From Bretschneidera sinensis (taxonomy: Eukaryota; Streptophyta; Magnoliopsida; Brassicales; Akaniaceae), in contig CM043704.1 of assembly GCA_023935145.1 (NCBI GenBank), positions 95,319,873 to 95,383,872 of the forward strand: DNA of 64,000 bases, read 5' to 3'. The translations under genes and the position numbers were made by a program. The notes below the pieces were generated by a model, which was not told where the DNA came from, did not search any database, and saw nothing but the letters and a program-made list of their open reading frames with translations. Each line of letters begins with the position of its first letter. The first letter of the stretch is position 1. Positions 11,984 through 25,560 of the stretch are shown here, one piece after another.

Positions 11984-13289
11984 TCATTGGCGTGATCTAA
12001 TTAACTCCTTCAAGTGCCCTCGATTCTCAATCTGTTGTTTCAGAGCATGACACTCCTCAGTATCGTGCCCATGGTTTCTATGGAATTGGCACCACTTACT
12101 CTGATCTTCGTTGTGGTGTTGTGACTTCGGGGGCCATTGGAGGATTTCCCTGTCCTGGAGCTGCATCAGAACATTGGTTCTGGATGCCTTGAAAGTAGTG
12201 AAACTTGCAAAATGGGTGGTGGCCTTATATCTACCCTTTTAGTAGGTTTTTTTGGTCATCCTACCATGAGGGTCGCTGGTGTCTTTCCTCTTCTTTTTCG
12301 TTTCCCCTTCATTTTCTCTTCAGAAAGCTTGATCATCTTTTACTAGCATGTACTTCTTTGCTTGGGCTAAGACCTCGTTCATGTCTTTAAGCGATTGCCT
12401 TGTGAGCTTGGAGCTGAAGATTCTGGATCTCAGTCCATTTTTGAATGCCAATATTTGAATGTTGGGGTCGAGGTCAGGGATCTCTCAAGCGGCAGCGTTA
12501 AACCTTGAGATGTAGGCTCGAATCCTCCCCCTTTGATGCTAAATGATTTTGAACAGGCTCTCCGAGGTCTTCTTAGGTCCCTTGCTGCTGAGAAAGTGGG
12601 AAGCAAAAGTGTAGCTGAGCTCTTTGAAAGTGTCGATGCTTCTTGGCTTCAATCAGGAATACCATGTACCGACAGCTTTTTTGAGAGTTAGGGGAAATGC
12701 TCGGTACATGACCGGATTGGAGTGCCGATGCAGCATCATGGTAATCTTATAATGCTGGAGGTGGTCCAAGGGATCTGCCGAGCCATCATAGGGCTTGATT
12801 TGTAGTATCCAGTTTATCTAGGACGAGGTTGCTTCTGAATGAGGAGCCTTCTCTAGATTTTCTAGCACGAGATGGCGAAGACTCCGCAATGGAACGATTG
12901 TCGATGAGAAGTGCGTCACTAGGAGGGCTAGTTTGCCTGGGGGCATGGTGAGGGGATGGAGGCGAGGGCTGTCAACCCTCTCTCCGGACTTAGGCAGCCA
13001 GGTTCGTCATTAAGCGAGAGATCTCTAAAAACTGCCCTTGAATCATTAGAATAACAGGATTCACAGAGGTGGCTCTTCGGAGATTTTCTGGCAAGTCAAT
13101 CTCCATGCGGCGAGGATGTTGTGTTCCCGGAAAGGTTTGCGAGTCGCAGCCAGAGGTCCTGTGTTTAGACATAATAGAGAACTTTTGAGCCGGACTGCTG
13201 GCTGTGGGAACTATTTTGTGTAGGTGCGACACTGGTTCTAGCGACTCCCTTGCCAGTATTCTTGGTGGTGTTTCTAAGCGGCATGGCAA
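11984..13289 (-). pseudogene. Degenerate gypsy gag
   Basis: At 12166-11984 the frame reads WCQFHRNHGHDTEECHALKQ, the C-F-H-HGH-TEEC knuckle-like motif common at the end of Tat/Athila-type gag proteins. At 13289-12990 a Pro/Arg-rich N-terminal piece starts MPCRLETPPRILARES. Frames between are broken. It would encode the capsid-like protein of the element. Confidence 0.75.
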
Positions 13290-13539
13290 CAGTTGAGTTC
13301 TTTAGATTTCTTCACTTCTATTGGTTAGCGAGGGATTGATTGTTCCCACGGACGACGTCAATCTGTTGATGCCAAAAACATACTGCTGAGCTAGACGTCT
13401 GGGATTCCACAGTTTGCGCAAAGAAAGAGGGACGAACTAAAGAGTCATCGGAGGAAAGAAGGGGGTGGTGCCTCCGTTGACTCTCTGATGCCTTTCTCAG
13501 TGCTAGGTTTTGAGAAAATTGAGAGGGTTGTGGTATTAG

Positions 13540-13877
13540 TGTTTCAATGATGAACTTGAATTGAGATTAGATCTACATACCCTGGGCTTTTTATAGTGGT
13601 TCATGGGGCAAGTTGACCACGTGCTTGGGATGACGCTATCCCTGAAATCTCGCTTCTTTGGCGAAAGGTCTTGTTGTGTGTTCAGGAATGATGCAGTCTC
13701 TGAAATCTTACTTCCATTCTTGCGTGTGAGAAGTCTGTGAATGATTATGGCTTCATCATCTGCACTGCTACGTGCCCGTTATTGACGCAACCATGTATCA
13801 TTCGGTCATTGAAGGGTATTTATCTACATGTCACCAAGCTGTTGGAGAATGAATTATTCGCTATATCAAGTTCAAAA
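13540..13877 (-). repeat. 5' LTR of the Tat-like gypsy element
   Basis: This is the partner of 4738-5083. On the minus strand it begins TGATATAGCGAATAATTC. The copies differ at many positions and by small indels, so the insertion is old. Confidence 0.75.
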
Positions 13878-14919
13878 TTTTTCTCTCGGTAAAGTGAGAT
13901 AGATATTGTCATGTGATTTGGCATATATGAACCAATATTTATATTTGACTTAAATGTGAAGACGTTCATACAATATTAATAAAGGCACAACGTTTTCTTT
14001 TCCAATGCAATTTTATTAACAAAAAAATCATTTTTATTTTCAAGTTATTTAAATATATAACTGTTTTTAATAAAATATATTAACGGAAAAATTCGACGCA
14101 AATAACAGATTCCCTCTTGAGAATGGGACGAGACGAGAGAAAATATTTCCCTGACTAATCAAGTGGGTGTCTATTAATATCGAGTAAAATAGCATCTGCA
14201 GCATACAACTTGCAAAGAAGCCACCATAAGTTTTCTACTCAGTTCACAACTTCACATCAATATGAAGCTTTCCATAGCTTTCCAACTTGCTATTGAATCT
14301 AAAGAAGAAAGCAACTCCAAGCCAAAGCACTTGGATGATGTTAAATGTTAAAATACCAAAAGACAAAAATGTATTTTGGGTACATATGTAATGTGTGTGT
14401 ATGCAGGGTGATAAGGGTAAAACTATAATAAATAAGGTTATAAAAACTCTTAAATGATCCTTATAGTAATAGTTTAGGAACAATTTAAGCAGCTTAAATT
14501 TAACAACTTCAAGGATTCTCTTAAATGATTCTTTTTCTCTTCATATTTTTCAGGATTCAAACATATCGTCAACAAAAAAATATAACTCAACAATGCGTGG
14601 AGCCACCAATAGAAGAAGAAAGGAACTACAAAAACCAAAAACTTACAACAATTTCGATGCTTTAATACAGAAGTTAATGAACATCGTCATATATCTTAAC
14701 ATTAAAAAGTACTTCAATGGATATCAAAACATGTTAATCCATGCTTCCAATATTTATAATAGGCTGAGGCCTTACTAGCTAGATTTTTTTTTTTACATTC
14801 ACTAGAAGGAGGATCGATATAGAATCTTAAACCGGGTCTCCTTTATAGAGGATTCAGAGATAACCACTAAACCAAAAGACCCTGCTTAGTTAGCTAGATT
14901 TTACCATCTCAAACCATAA
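13878..14919. other. Intergenic, with a possible small dispersed-repeat scrap
   Basis: No gene seen. The piece at 14812-14885 (aaaccgggtctcctttatag and a following accactaaacca) resembles sequence near 24848, 25218, 42833 and 46335. This may be a short dispersed repeat or tRNA-related scrap. Confidence 0.4.
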
Positions 14920-16125
14920 CTACATTTCAGGAAGCAAAGGCACCCAAACAAGGTTATCTGCAGGGAAGAAATGGCAGACAGGGGAAGTTCTAGGCTGAAT
15001 TTTTAGAACACGAAACGACACGTGATCAGGGTCCCATTGAGAGGTATCCATATGGCAAACAGCAGCAGCTTTAACCCTCGATTCTCCATTGTCTCCCCCT
15101 AGTGAAATCTCAAATAACCTGTTCTCACTTTCTTGGCTATGGCAATAGAAAACTGCATAAGGGTAAGGCATCGTATGACAAGCTATCATCCTGTTACCAA
15201 ATCTCTCTTTAGTCACTTCGAAAATTTTATAGTTTTGTAAAAGGGTAGTTGGTTTTACGACGAATTTCGTTGTTAATACTTTGAGATGGGAATTTAAGCC
15301 GAAGACGCTGCGTGCGAAATCAAGCATGGATTCTAATGAGGTAGGACAGAATTTGATCTCTCCTTTGATTGGTTCAAGTTCACATTGTTTCAGTGTATAC
15401 TCCATTGCTTTAGCTTGTGTAGAATTTTCTGAGAAAGCGAAGAATTTTAGAAGGTAAGGGAGTTGCCTTGAAGAGAAAGGAATCGAATCGGCTTCTTCTC
15501 TGGACAGAAGATGAGGAGAGGTTGAAGGGTCTTTGTTGTTGAAGTAGATGGGCATTTTTTTCCCAATCTTAAGATCATTTATGGTGAAGAAAACATTTAG
15601 TGATGGATCCATATGATCCATGTGAGATGAGGGATTCAATAGATTATGATCCTCCATGGTGTGTTCTTGCTTTGCTCTGTTTTCTTCTTCTTTCCATTCA
15701 CTGTAAGCTATCTTTCTACCACTACTGGCTTGGGCCAACTGCATATTAAAACCAAAATAAAGAAGAATTTACTAAAACATTGAAAAATTTACAGCAACAA
15801 CATGTAGTAACCTTCTACTTAGCATTATCCAAATTAAACCGTTCAAGGGGAAAAAAAGAAGAAAGATAAGGCAATGAATGGTTCAAAGTTAAAATTCTAC
15901 TTTCACTAAGATTCCATCTGTTATAGTGTAAAAATATATTCTGCAGATGTAGAATCTGTTATAATCTGCTAGATTCTATTGCTTGAGAACTGCTTCTGCA
16001 TATCTTGTTGCAACAGGTTCTTTAACTATAGCAACTATAGTTTCACAAGGAGATATAGAGATGATTACCATTAAAACAATCAGAACAGAAAGGATGATGC
16101 TCCAAGAAGGAAAACCAAAACCCAT
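14920..16125 (-). CDS. BURP-domain protein, copy 2 (two exons, intact)
   Basis: Exon 1 is 16125-16069 (19 codons, MGFGFPSWSIILSVLIVLM), a hydrophobic signal peptide ending at a GTAATC donor. The intron is phase 0. Exon 2 runs 15738-14920 after a TGCAG acceptor, giving a predicted 291 residues. A short charged linker (GRKIAYSEWKEEENRAK) and a His/Met segment (HMDHMD) precede the BURP domain, about residues 69-287. The domain begins FFTINDLKIGKKMPIYF and contains TSPHLLSREEADSIPF, Cys138/Cys151 and four CH motifs near residues 206, 218, 247 and 274 with the family spacing CH-X10-CH-X27-CH-X25-CH. It ends DNLVWVPLLPEM. BURP proteins are secreted plant proteins, and some members are copper-dependent peptide cyclases. 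No repeated core peptide is seen between signal and domain, which would fit a stand-alone ('split') cyclase, but function is not proven. ATG choice is fixed by the signal peptide. Confidence 0.92.
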
Positions 16126-19100
16126 ATCTGCTTTTCTTGAAGAAAAAAAAAAAGAACTCTGCAATTTCTGTTTTGTTCTGCTTCTGAAAGTAAGGGAAAA
16201 ATTAGCAACTGATCCAATTTAAAACTTAGCAAGAATAGTATTTTAATTGCTATAGATGTGCAATTGTGGATTTACTTTATTATACTTATATTATGTCGTA
16301 ACATATCAACTAGATTGTTAATCATATTGTTTGTAGGTCAATTGGTTTATCAGATAACAATGAAAGTCTGAAACCCACTTTAATGGATTGAACAGGGCTA
16401 GTAGCAAGTAAACTGTACTTTGGCAAATCCCTTATTTTCACTAATTAAATTATTATTATTTGAATTAAATAATATTGAGCATAGGATTACTTGAAACAAA
16501 AGATTATTTAATCTTGAGCTGACCCTTGGTTTAGGTTATTACAATTGTTTCTAGATGGTTATCAAGTTCATTTAATGTATATTATCATGGTTACATAAGT
16601 AAGAATCTTATGTAATGAATGAAAAAATATAAAAAATTAAGATCGAAGAAAGTCTTTTTAGATTTTTAAATTTTTTGTTGATTTTTTAGTTTACTTTGTT
16701 ATATTTGTATTGGATCATTGACATTCGGATAAGATTATAATAAAAATTTATAAAAAATTATTAAAAATAAATAAATCTAATACTTAAATACGTTTCTGTA
16801 TTTTATACGACACTTACATTCGAATCTAAATAAAATAATTTAAATTAAATGAGTTCTTCCAATTAAAAAAATTAAAATGATTTTACTTTTTTAAGTTTAC
16901 AATTATAAGGTGGGTTGTGGACCCTTTAAAAGGTAAGGATTGTGGGTACGATGAGGTGGGAATTTTTCCAGAAGGGTTGACCGCTGCGCACTCTTTTGCA
17001 GCTCCTGGTCATGGTACTCAATAAATTGCAGCCACAATAAAAGACTAGGGACATGGAAAATCTAAAGATACTAATTTGATGATAGTGATCCAATTTTTTT
17101 TTGACTTTTATATTGAAATGACTAAAGCAACTGATCATCTTGAAGAAGCTACTGCTGTGGTTGCTCCAACTTAAAATTCCAATCGTCCTGCACTGTAATC
17201 AACTAAGGCTGTATATTGTCTACAGTCTTTAGTCAAAAATCTTAGAGTGGGATTTGGATCAAATACAAGTATCTAAGGAAGGGATTTGCCTCTTGAATAT
17301 CATTAAAAATGCGTTTATGTGTCTGAGCTCAAGGGTTGAACCTCTCTCCCAAGTGAGTAATATCTTAATGTCGATTTGGATAATCATATAACATCATCTT
17401 CATGTTTCATTTTGTATTGAACGAAATATTGAATTAAATCATCTCGCTTTATTTTTATTTTTAGTTTATTTTTTTTAATCGTTTGGCACCAATCGAGCAA
17501 GAGATTGCATGAAACAAAAAACAAATCAATACTACATCCAATAAACTTTGTAACAACAATGCATTGAATATAATATCACTAATTTGCTTAATTAGCATAA
17601 TTATTATGGTATTTGTGAATAACGTAACGATGAGAAATATATTTTCATATATTTATGGATAAGTATTTAAACACTATCTCAAATATCATTAATGATAAAA
17701 AAATAAATTTTTATTATTAAATTGCAAAATATCAATTTTATGATTCAATGTATAATAGGTGAATCTCTTTAATTTCTTTCTCTTTTTTTATATTTTCTTT
17801 AAGAGTTTGATTGACTTTTACCTTTAAGATAAAAAAATTTGATTTGATAACACCACAACCATGCCATTAGCACTGCTTTCATGGACCTAATTCATTTAAT
17901 TTGTCTGATATACAGTACATAACACCATCCTTATTATACCTAGCTTTTGACTCGTGGCTTTCACCAAAAAATTGATGTCCATAAAATCAAAAGAGGTCAT
18001 GAATTAACAAACATGCCAATGAACTGACTTGCATAAGTTTCTTAAAGGTCACAATGTCAACTCTATGCATTTTTCTCTAATTAATCAGTTTGGTAACTTG
18101 ACATTATGATTTGGAAAACTACCAAGAAAAGGGTTTTTTCCCCAAAAAGATTGTTGGATATCGTTTTGCTCAGTAATATTTTCAGTTTATGATCGTTAAA
18201 ATGGATTTTAAAACAATTTTTAGTAAAACAGTTGTAGAGCCAAAATCTATTTTATGTTTGATTAAATAGTTGTAAAACAGTTTTTTTTTTGACATAGATG
18301 TCATTTTATTAAAACCTATTTTTCAGATTTTAATTCTTTTCAAGAATCAATTTTTTAAAATGTTGAACTTACTTTTATTTATATTTATAGGAAACATAAA
18401 TTATTTGTTGAAAAAAACATGAATACGCGATTTAATAATGAGATTTAATTGAACCACACATACATATTTAATGAAAATAAAATAAAGTTAGCGAACATAC
18501 AAGATTTACGTGGTTCAGCGTAATCCTACTTACGTCCACGGAAAGAATAATTCTGTTATTTACCATGAGAGAAATATAATAAAATCACATCGAGTTTTTA
18601 TCCCCAAAACGCTATCTTAAAAACCCTTGTACATCATCTCTCAACCCAAATAATACTCTCTCACTATTGTATCTTGTGTGTTACCCTCGTATTCTTAATA
18701 CACACACTCTTCTCAATATATTTAGTCTCAAAATAAATAAAAAATACTTTTCATTCAATAATTTACTTTGTCCACTATAATATTTAATCTCTAAGTTTTA
18801 AAAAAATTAATTATTATTCAAATATCTTGCTTTCCTTTCAAGTTTGTAAGATTCCACCTATGAGTAATACAAACATTATTATATAAACTCTCATGATTAA
18901 AAGTTAATGATCTTATTCTTGTCTTCCACCAGTCCCAAAAACAAATCTACTTAGAAAATAAAAAATCATATATAGTAGTCTCTTCATAAAGCAAAGGAAA
19001 TTCAAATTGATTTCTTTTATACATACATTTGATACAGAAATGAAGTTGACTTTGGCAGATGAAGCCAACCCAGTGCACAAGCCCACCATATCACAACATA

Positions 19101-22100
19101 AGACTTGCTTATTGAAAAAGAAAAGACCACACTTAAAGCTAATTAAAACAGTTATATACTATTTATGCATGAACCAAAAGGAAACAAATTATAAAAAAAG
19201 GGTAGAAAACTAGACAATTTTCTTTGACAAGTACAACTAGACATCTATATTATAATTCACAAGCCAAGTTGAATTTAAATTGCAACCGATAGACGCAACC
19301 TATAGCTAGCTTTTTCTGGTGGGGGCTTCAAAATCTAATCTGATCCCCTCCTAAAATTTATCCATATTTAATCTTAACATCACAATCTTTACCACCCACA
19401 TGACTGAGCTTAAATTTTCCTTTTAATCAGTCTTTTTCTTGTTATAGTCAGCTGATAATCAACTATAAATCATGCATGCAGGGTATTCAACGATAGAAAC
19501 CCATTTGCAAAATTATTGAAATTAACAATATTTTGGAAAGCTTTGAACTTGATCAATAATAGTTTAATTTATATTTATTGTTGAGATGTCTTGTATTTCA
19601 ATTCGATTTAAAGATCGGTTTCGATTCAAAATATTTTAAAACGATTTTGAAAAGAAAATAAATTGTGATTTAATTCATGAAATGAAAAGTTTGGAGATAA
19701 TTTTTCTTAACCCGTTTTGTAGTCTATATATAAAAGTATTTGTTAGAGCTTGAAAGATAGATTGTTTAGACAACTTTTGTACTCTTTATTTTTTATAGTG
19801 AATTTTTCTATTTTCGCTGTGAATATTGATCTAATCAATCGAATCACCTAAATTTTTTGTATTTTTATATGATTGTTTTTACTATTATTTCGTTATTTTG
19901 TTTGAATAGAAGTGATTGCAATATTTATATAACCAAAGCTAATGAAAAAGTGTTTGGATAATGTTGCACCTACGTGTAAGATAAGTCTCACTTATTAACA
20001 TTTCTCACACGACCAAATTAAGATTGTATCAAAATATTTTTTATTTTTTATTTTATATATAATGGAAAGGTCAACTCTTAAACGAATTCTGAATTGAAAA
20101 ACTTCTTATCATCTATATGCCATCATGATTTTATATGGCATCAATTCATGGTGAGGTTAATTTCCTTTCCTGTTTGAAGGATTCCTTTTTATTTCTTCCT
20201 TATTTGAGTGGGCATGATCGATAGGGCTAACTAGCTAGCCTCTCAATGCCATCAAGATATGGTAATTGTCTCTTTTCTTATTTTTTTGCTGGGCATCTTT
20301 TTTTGTAGTCAACTTTCGACTCAATGATTCTTACTTTGTTCCAAACGGATACGTGTTCTGTACCATACCACAAGACAAACAATTTAATTGTTTGTGTGAC
20401 TTTGACTCTTTTTTTTTTTTAAAAGAAGAAAAGAAGATGGTCATCGCACGCTACCTTATATGTTTTTGGACAATTACGCCCCTTATGTTTACCAATTATG
20501 CGTTCAACGGGCAATAATTAACTCATACTTTAAGTTGATGGATATTCTTCACTAGCTCCTACTTTCGGCAAGTGGTTACTGTGTTGGTTGCAGAGGGTAA
20601 TACGGTTTTTATCAGGTGGATGTGTTTAATAGATAAAATAAAATAAAATAATAATAAAAAAAAAATCATCGTTATGTAATGATTGGTAAGAGAAAATTAT
20701 TTGATTTTGAAAGATAAGTTGAAGCATCTCATATATCTAAGAGTGACATAAATTTTAAAGGTTCGTATTTAATGACAAGATTAGATCATTTTGAATATAA
20801 TTACATTATATTTTTGCTTATCTATCTCAAATGTTAAATCCCGTCCAATAAACACCTAAAGTTTTAATAGAAACATTAAATATAAAAAGTGTAGATAAAG
20901 TTAAATATGATTTTTTAAATTTTAAGATTTAATGAAAATCATTCTATAATCAAATTTTACGTGTATTATATGCTTTACTTTACAATATTTTACAGTAAAA
21001 AAATCAATCTCTATTAATTTTTTTTTATTTAACCAGCACTTCGGTATCTTTTCATCAATTTTTTTTTTATTAATTGTTAGTGTTACTTATCTTCTTACCT
21101 GTTCTCTCGCTCCTAAATACTTTGAAAATTGAAATACGCTAGATGAGATTTTGAGCATGCCCTCATACGGGTTTTAAGCACTTCACCCTTAATTGATAAC
21201 ATGGTTATTTTATCTCGGGTGAATTTTCACTCAAAAAAAAAAAAAAAAAAACAAACTACTGACTTTGTCCTGCGCTTTTGGACGCGTTGATAAAAGGACA
21301 CTTCCTACCTTTTTAATAGCATGGGTTTGAGTAGTGGTAGGGTCATCTACGATATCTTGTAATATGAGATGTTCTGTCGGTAAGGAAAAATATAACCTTG
21401 CGACATATATATAATGCCAAAACTCAAGACTTCCTCTGAAAATTCTCTTAAAAAGAGATTAAAGTAAAAAATAATTATTTTAATTTTTTTAAAAAAAATT
21501 TTAAACATCACCTAACTAAATACTTGTCATCAAACAAAAAAAAATAAAAATGAAAAATCTCTAAAGTAGTAAGAGCATATCTTATTTCCATTAATAAGAT
21601 CAAAACTATTAAGATCTCATCTTATTGTCATGGTATAAGGAGCTGCAAACTCCTGAAAAAGGTTGAAATTAATCTTGGATGTTAGATCTATGGAAGAGAA
21701 GTCTATTTTTACGATAAATTATCTCTAAAAAAAACTTTTTACATTAATATTTTTTTTTAATGTTAAGTTTATCATAAAAATAAATTTTATCCGGTGAATT
21801 TAACCCTTAATCTTATGATAAGCCCCTGTCAAGGGTCCCAGGATCCTTGTCAAGCACCACTGACTATGAGATCATTAATTGAAAATTTATATGTTATATA
21901 TCCTGCATATACTCATATCTTTGATTAGTTGACCTTAATAACATTTTGTCTTTTTTTAAATAAAAAAAAACTTCTTAAAGAAATAAAATATTATAATGAA
22001 TTACTTTAATGTCCTTGTGTGTGGCCTATATATGTTATCAGAGTCAGCAACTTGAAGAACCTACCGCAGAAAGTAGCAAATCTTAAAGTCTGTTTTTTCA

Positions 22101-22121
22101 ACAGTTTAATTAACAAAAGAC
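16126..22121. other. 6-kb AT-rich intergenic region, almost nothing recognised
   Basis: No convincing ORF, RNA gene or transposon ends were seen, apart from the LTR-like scrap listed at 18480-18730. The ORFs are short and low complexity. This spacer separates the older BURP copies from the BURP/DUF2775 blocks. Confidence 0.5.
18480..18730. repeat. Possible LTR fragment of a copia-like element
   Basis: The words acgtggttcagcgtaatcc and tacgtccacgg, followed by a CT-rich stretch with tctctcactattgtatcttg, resemble parts of plant copia LTRs. A related phrase (gtggttcggc..tacgtccac) occurs in the SIRE-like LTR near 56350-56390. No partner LTR or TSD was found. Confidence 0.35.
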
Positions 22122-22783
22122 ATGAAGCCTGTCTTTGCTCTCTTCATTTCCTTCACCCTTCTCTGGGTAAGAATTATCATTTCATTATAACTAGCATCAC
22201 CCAGAAACCTTAATTTTCTTTTATTTAAGTTTTCAAAATCTCTTTATCTAGTTGCATTCAGCCTTGTAAAATTTGTCCAAGTTGTTTCAAAATCAATTTC
22301 TAATGCTTAAATTAAAGAAATTTCAAAGATGATTACCACTTTGTATGTACTGAACAATTTTTTTTTTTTATGGGTGAAACACAAAGAAAAGAACAAAAAG
22401 AATAAAATTTCCTGTTGTATGGAGTAGTTTTTTAGAGAAAATTTCATGTTTCTCTCCTTAATTTTTGTACTTGCACACTAATTTTCTGTTGTCTGTAATA
22501 GTTTGTCAACTTCAATTATGCAAGAAAGGAACCTGCAGGGGAGTACTGGAAGGGCATAATGAAAGATCAAACGATACCAGAAGCAATCAAACAACTTTTT
22601 CATCATGATCATTCGGATTCTGATACGAGCAAAATGGACCGTTTTGTCAAGGATTTTGATATTAGGCCTAACATGATTATATACCACAGCCATGTTAAGC
22701 CTAAAGAAGACAACCCTTCGGTCAAAGACATCAAAACAAGGCATGAAAAGGAGCAGAAGAAAGATAAATTAATTCTTCATTGA
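22122..22783 (+). CDS. DUF2775 / organ-specific-protein S2-like secreted protein, copy A
   Basis: Exon 1 is 22122-22166 (15 codons, MKPVFALFISFTLLW), a signal peptide ending at a GTAAGA donor. The intron is phase 0. Exon 2 is 22502-22783 after an AATAG acceptor, giving a predicted 108 residues. The leader reads ARKEPAGEYWKGIMKDQ, then IPEAIKQLF, the N-terminal signature of the pea organ-specific protein S2/P4 family. One good repeat follows (RFVKDFDIRPNMIIYHS), then a decayed one (NPSVKDIKTR), and the end is basic (KEQKKDKLILH). It is clearly diverged from copies B and C, which carry four and three repeats. The family's molecular role is not established; here it lies 2.8 kb from the oppositely oriented BURP copy 3, which suggests a possible partner (see findings). 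Confidence 0.88.
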
Positions 22784-25560
22784 CGTAAAGAAACATTAGA
22801 TTTCACGCTATACAACTAGACAAAAGCGAAAATTAGAAGGATCATGTTTCTATGATGTCAAAAAGTTTGTTTCTGATAATTAGTGTTTAAATCTTGTTCT
22901 GTTGTTGGAGGGTTTGATATTTTCTTTTTTCTCTCTTTGTACTTGTTTTTTAATCCTTCTTAGTAAGCTATTATGAAAGTTTAGTCATTTCTGCAAGTAA
23001 GGAAATCTTTGTAGAAAAGCTGTAGCTGCAAAAATTCAAAAAAAAAAGGTGTCTATTTCTCTCTGGTACTAAAATTGCAGAATGGGACTGTAAAAAAAGG
23101 AGTTTTCAGGGTCTAGACAAACATTAAAACAGCTGTCCTTGCTGATTTATTAGATGAGAAAGGTGTTTAAAATGAAACCAATCAATAAGCTGATTGCAGG
23201 GCAAGTAAGGTTAGAAGAGATTTAGCAGCTCTGTCTGACCTGATGTGCCAAGACATGAGCAGTGTTCACTTAGATTTTACACTACCAGTTTTTACTGAGC
23301 AATCAATAAGAAGCTGTTCAGTTTTTAGGATCACAAGTTTGATACAAACTCGACAAAGGTTAATACTTTCTCTTTGCATTTGGTAAAACTTAAGGTTCGG
23401 TCACAAAAGTATTGCAGCAGACTGAATGAATAATTGGGGAAAAGCATCCCTCCTTATTGGGCCGAAACCTCCACTCTTACTGCCCTAAACCTCATTCTTA
23501 TTGGGCCAAGCTCCTCTCATTTGGGATAGACTTCCTCATCGTGTCTACCACTCACTAGTGACAAATCTTTTTGGCTAATCAATAACCCTACCCTTCTCTT
23601 CTCTCCGCAGCGCCTTTCTACCCATCTGCCCTTCTCCCATGCTGGCGCGTCTGGCCGACACCTACCTCTGTCGCGCTCTCTTTTGACAACATTGACTGAA
23701 ACATACTCCGATTATAGATTCAGTCTCCTTCGATTGCCAGAAATGACCAGATATGTATAGGTTTGCTTTGTGACAAAGTAAAATTGCCGAGAAATATGAC
23801 TATATACAGCACGTTGAATGGATAGATACATTTTCTAAGTGGATAGGTACATCTTCTAGTGGATGTACATTTCTTTTGCAGGGCATTTTAGCAGGCATAT
23901 TTGTTTTAAGTTGGCTGAATCATCTCCTTAGTGGCATGGCTAATCTCCAATCTTTCTTGGTTTTCTTTCGACTTGATCAGATTCACTACTTTTCCTATTC
24001 CTACCCCATATGTGATTCCTATTCAAGTGGACTTGCCTCTTTGTCTTTGGTTACTATTTATAACCGGTTTTTCCAAAGTCAAATTGTTGATTCGGATCTA
24101 AATTTAATGGTTTAGATCAGTTAAAAACTTTATTGATAATCTTAAAAATTTTTATTGATAACATCAATATAGATGTGAGATTAAAAAGTAATATTACCAA
24201 TAAATTTTTTAATATTAATCTAAACTAAATAGTTTAGATCTAAACCAACTAAAAATTTATGGTTTTTCAATATAAAGTTATAAATCAGTTTATTTTTGCT
24301 TAATTAAAAAGAAAAAAAATTGAAATGGACTCACACGTGCCTAACAGATTAATTTCGCATAAGACAATTTTGTCATGTCGATAGAAGGCAAGCCGTATCG
24401 AGATCCTTAGACAAGATTCTTTAAGGCCAGTAGCCAGTTTCAAGTCCAAAAATCTAGAAAAGTCATGTACCAGTAATTCCAAACATGGGTGAGGAACCTC
24501 TTTAATAATTATGAGAAATTTTTTTCTAAATGCACCATTAAATGAATGTCACATTAATATTATAAATGACGTAACATTTATCTAATGATAAATTAAAATA
24601 ATTCAAATATAGTATAGAAACTTGGTTCTCCAAGCATCATCCAACATTGTTATTGTTATAACAGTGTGTACTAAAAGAAATTATTGTGAAATTAGAAAGT
24701 GAAAAACAAAAAACAAGATATAACCAAACAATAGCATCATTTTGGATCTAGATTGGAATATAATACATCTAGTAGGCATTTACGGAATAATCATATGTCA
24801 AGACTGTTGCTTTTTTTTTTTTTTTTTTTGGTTACATTGGCAAAAAGAGGGATCAAACCCCGCTTTCTTAAACAGAGAATCCGTTTCTTTTTGCATTGAA
24901 TAAAAATATTAAAGACACATAAAAAACATTTACATTTACATCAAAACCTTGAATTATATTTACCAGCCCAATATTAAGCGCACATGCACAAATAAAAAGA
25001 AGCATTTGATAGTGGTAATAGTTTAGATAAAAGAGAAAAAATTTCCCATACCTTTCTCTCCGCTGATGATTGAGAGTACCTTTAGTTCAAAAAATTCTAT
25101 AGCTCGGGTTTAGACAAAAAAATTTGGCAGTAACACTAATGATGATCACATGACAAATACATTGCTAATCAAGACAGGCAACATTGGAACCATCACTAGA
25201 GAATCCGTTGCTAATCAAACCCGGTTCTCTTAAATAGAGAATCCATTGCTTTTTACATTGAATAAAGACACTAAAGACACATAAAAAACATTTACATTTA
25301 GATTAAAACCTTAATTTACATTTACTAGCCCAATATTAAGCACACACGCACAAATAAAAAGAAAAAGCATTTGGTGGTGGTAGTAAGTAATGATCATTAC
25401 TTAAATCTAATTTATCGGTTTTTTTTAAATAAAAAGTACTTTCCACTGTTAGATAAAGAAAAAAATTTCTCATGCTTTTTTCCCCCTTGACGTTGGAGAG
25501 TACCTTTAGTTTAAAAAATTCAACGTTTAGACAAATTTTCGATAGTAGGACTAATGATGA
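22784..25560. other. Intergenic part of duplicated block A
   Basis: From about 23040 to 25560 this matches 44485-46580 at high but indel-rich similarity, for example around ctctctggtactaaaattgc. A sub-segment near 24281-24530 also occurs at about 43910-44170 and 45770-46010. No gene was seen. Copies A and B differ by indels near 23600, where A has about 100 bp absent from B and B has a different insert. Confidence 0.7.

Larger units (their letters stand above)
4738..13877 (-). mobile_element. Ty3/gypsy LTR retrotransposon, Tat-lineage-like, with antisense extra ORF
   Basis: Two related terminal repeats (about 4738-5083 and 13540-13877) flank a 9-kb unit. In minus-strand order it holds gag remnants, protease/RT/RNase H/integrase remnants, an extra ORF in the opposite orientation, and a long tandem repeat before the 3' LTR. 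An antisense additional ORF of the PF04195 type is characteristic of some Tat-lineage gypsy elements. Every coding region has stops or frameshifts, so the element is dead. I found no matching 5-bp target-site duplication and no clear primer-binding site; the outer boundaries are good to about 30 bp. Confidence 0.85.

Noticed and set aside
15983..16222. Plus-strand ORF opposite BURP copy 2 exon 1
   Set aside because: The minus strand has a signal-peptide exon with a splice donor that joins in frame to the BURP exon; the plus frame has no support.
16926..17138. Possible gene fragment (frames around gcagctcctggtcatgg)
   Set aside because: No family recognised and no extended open frame on either strand.
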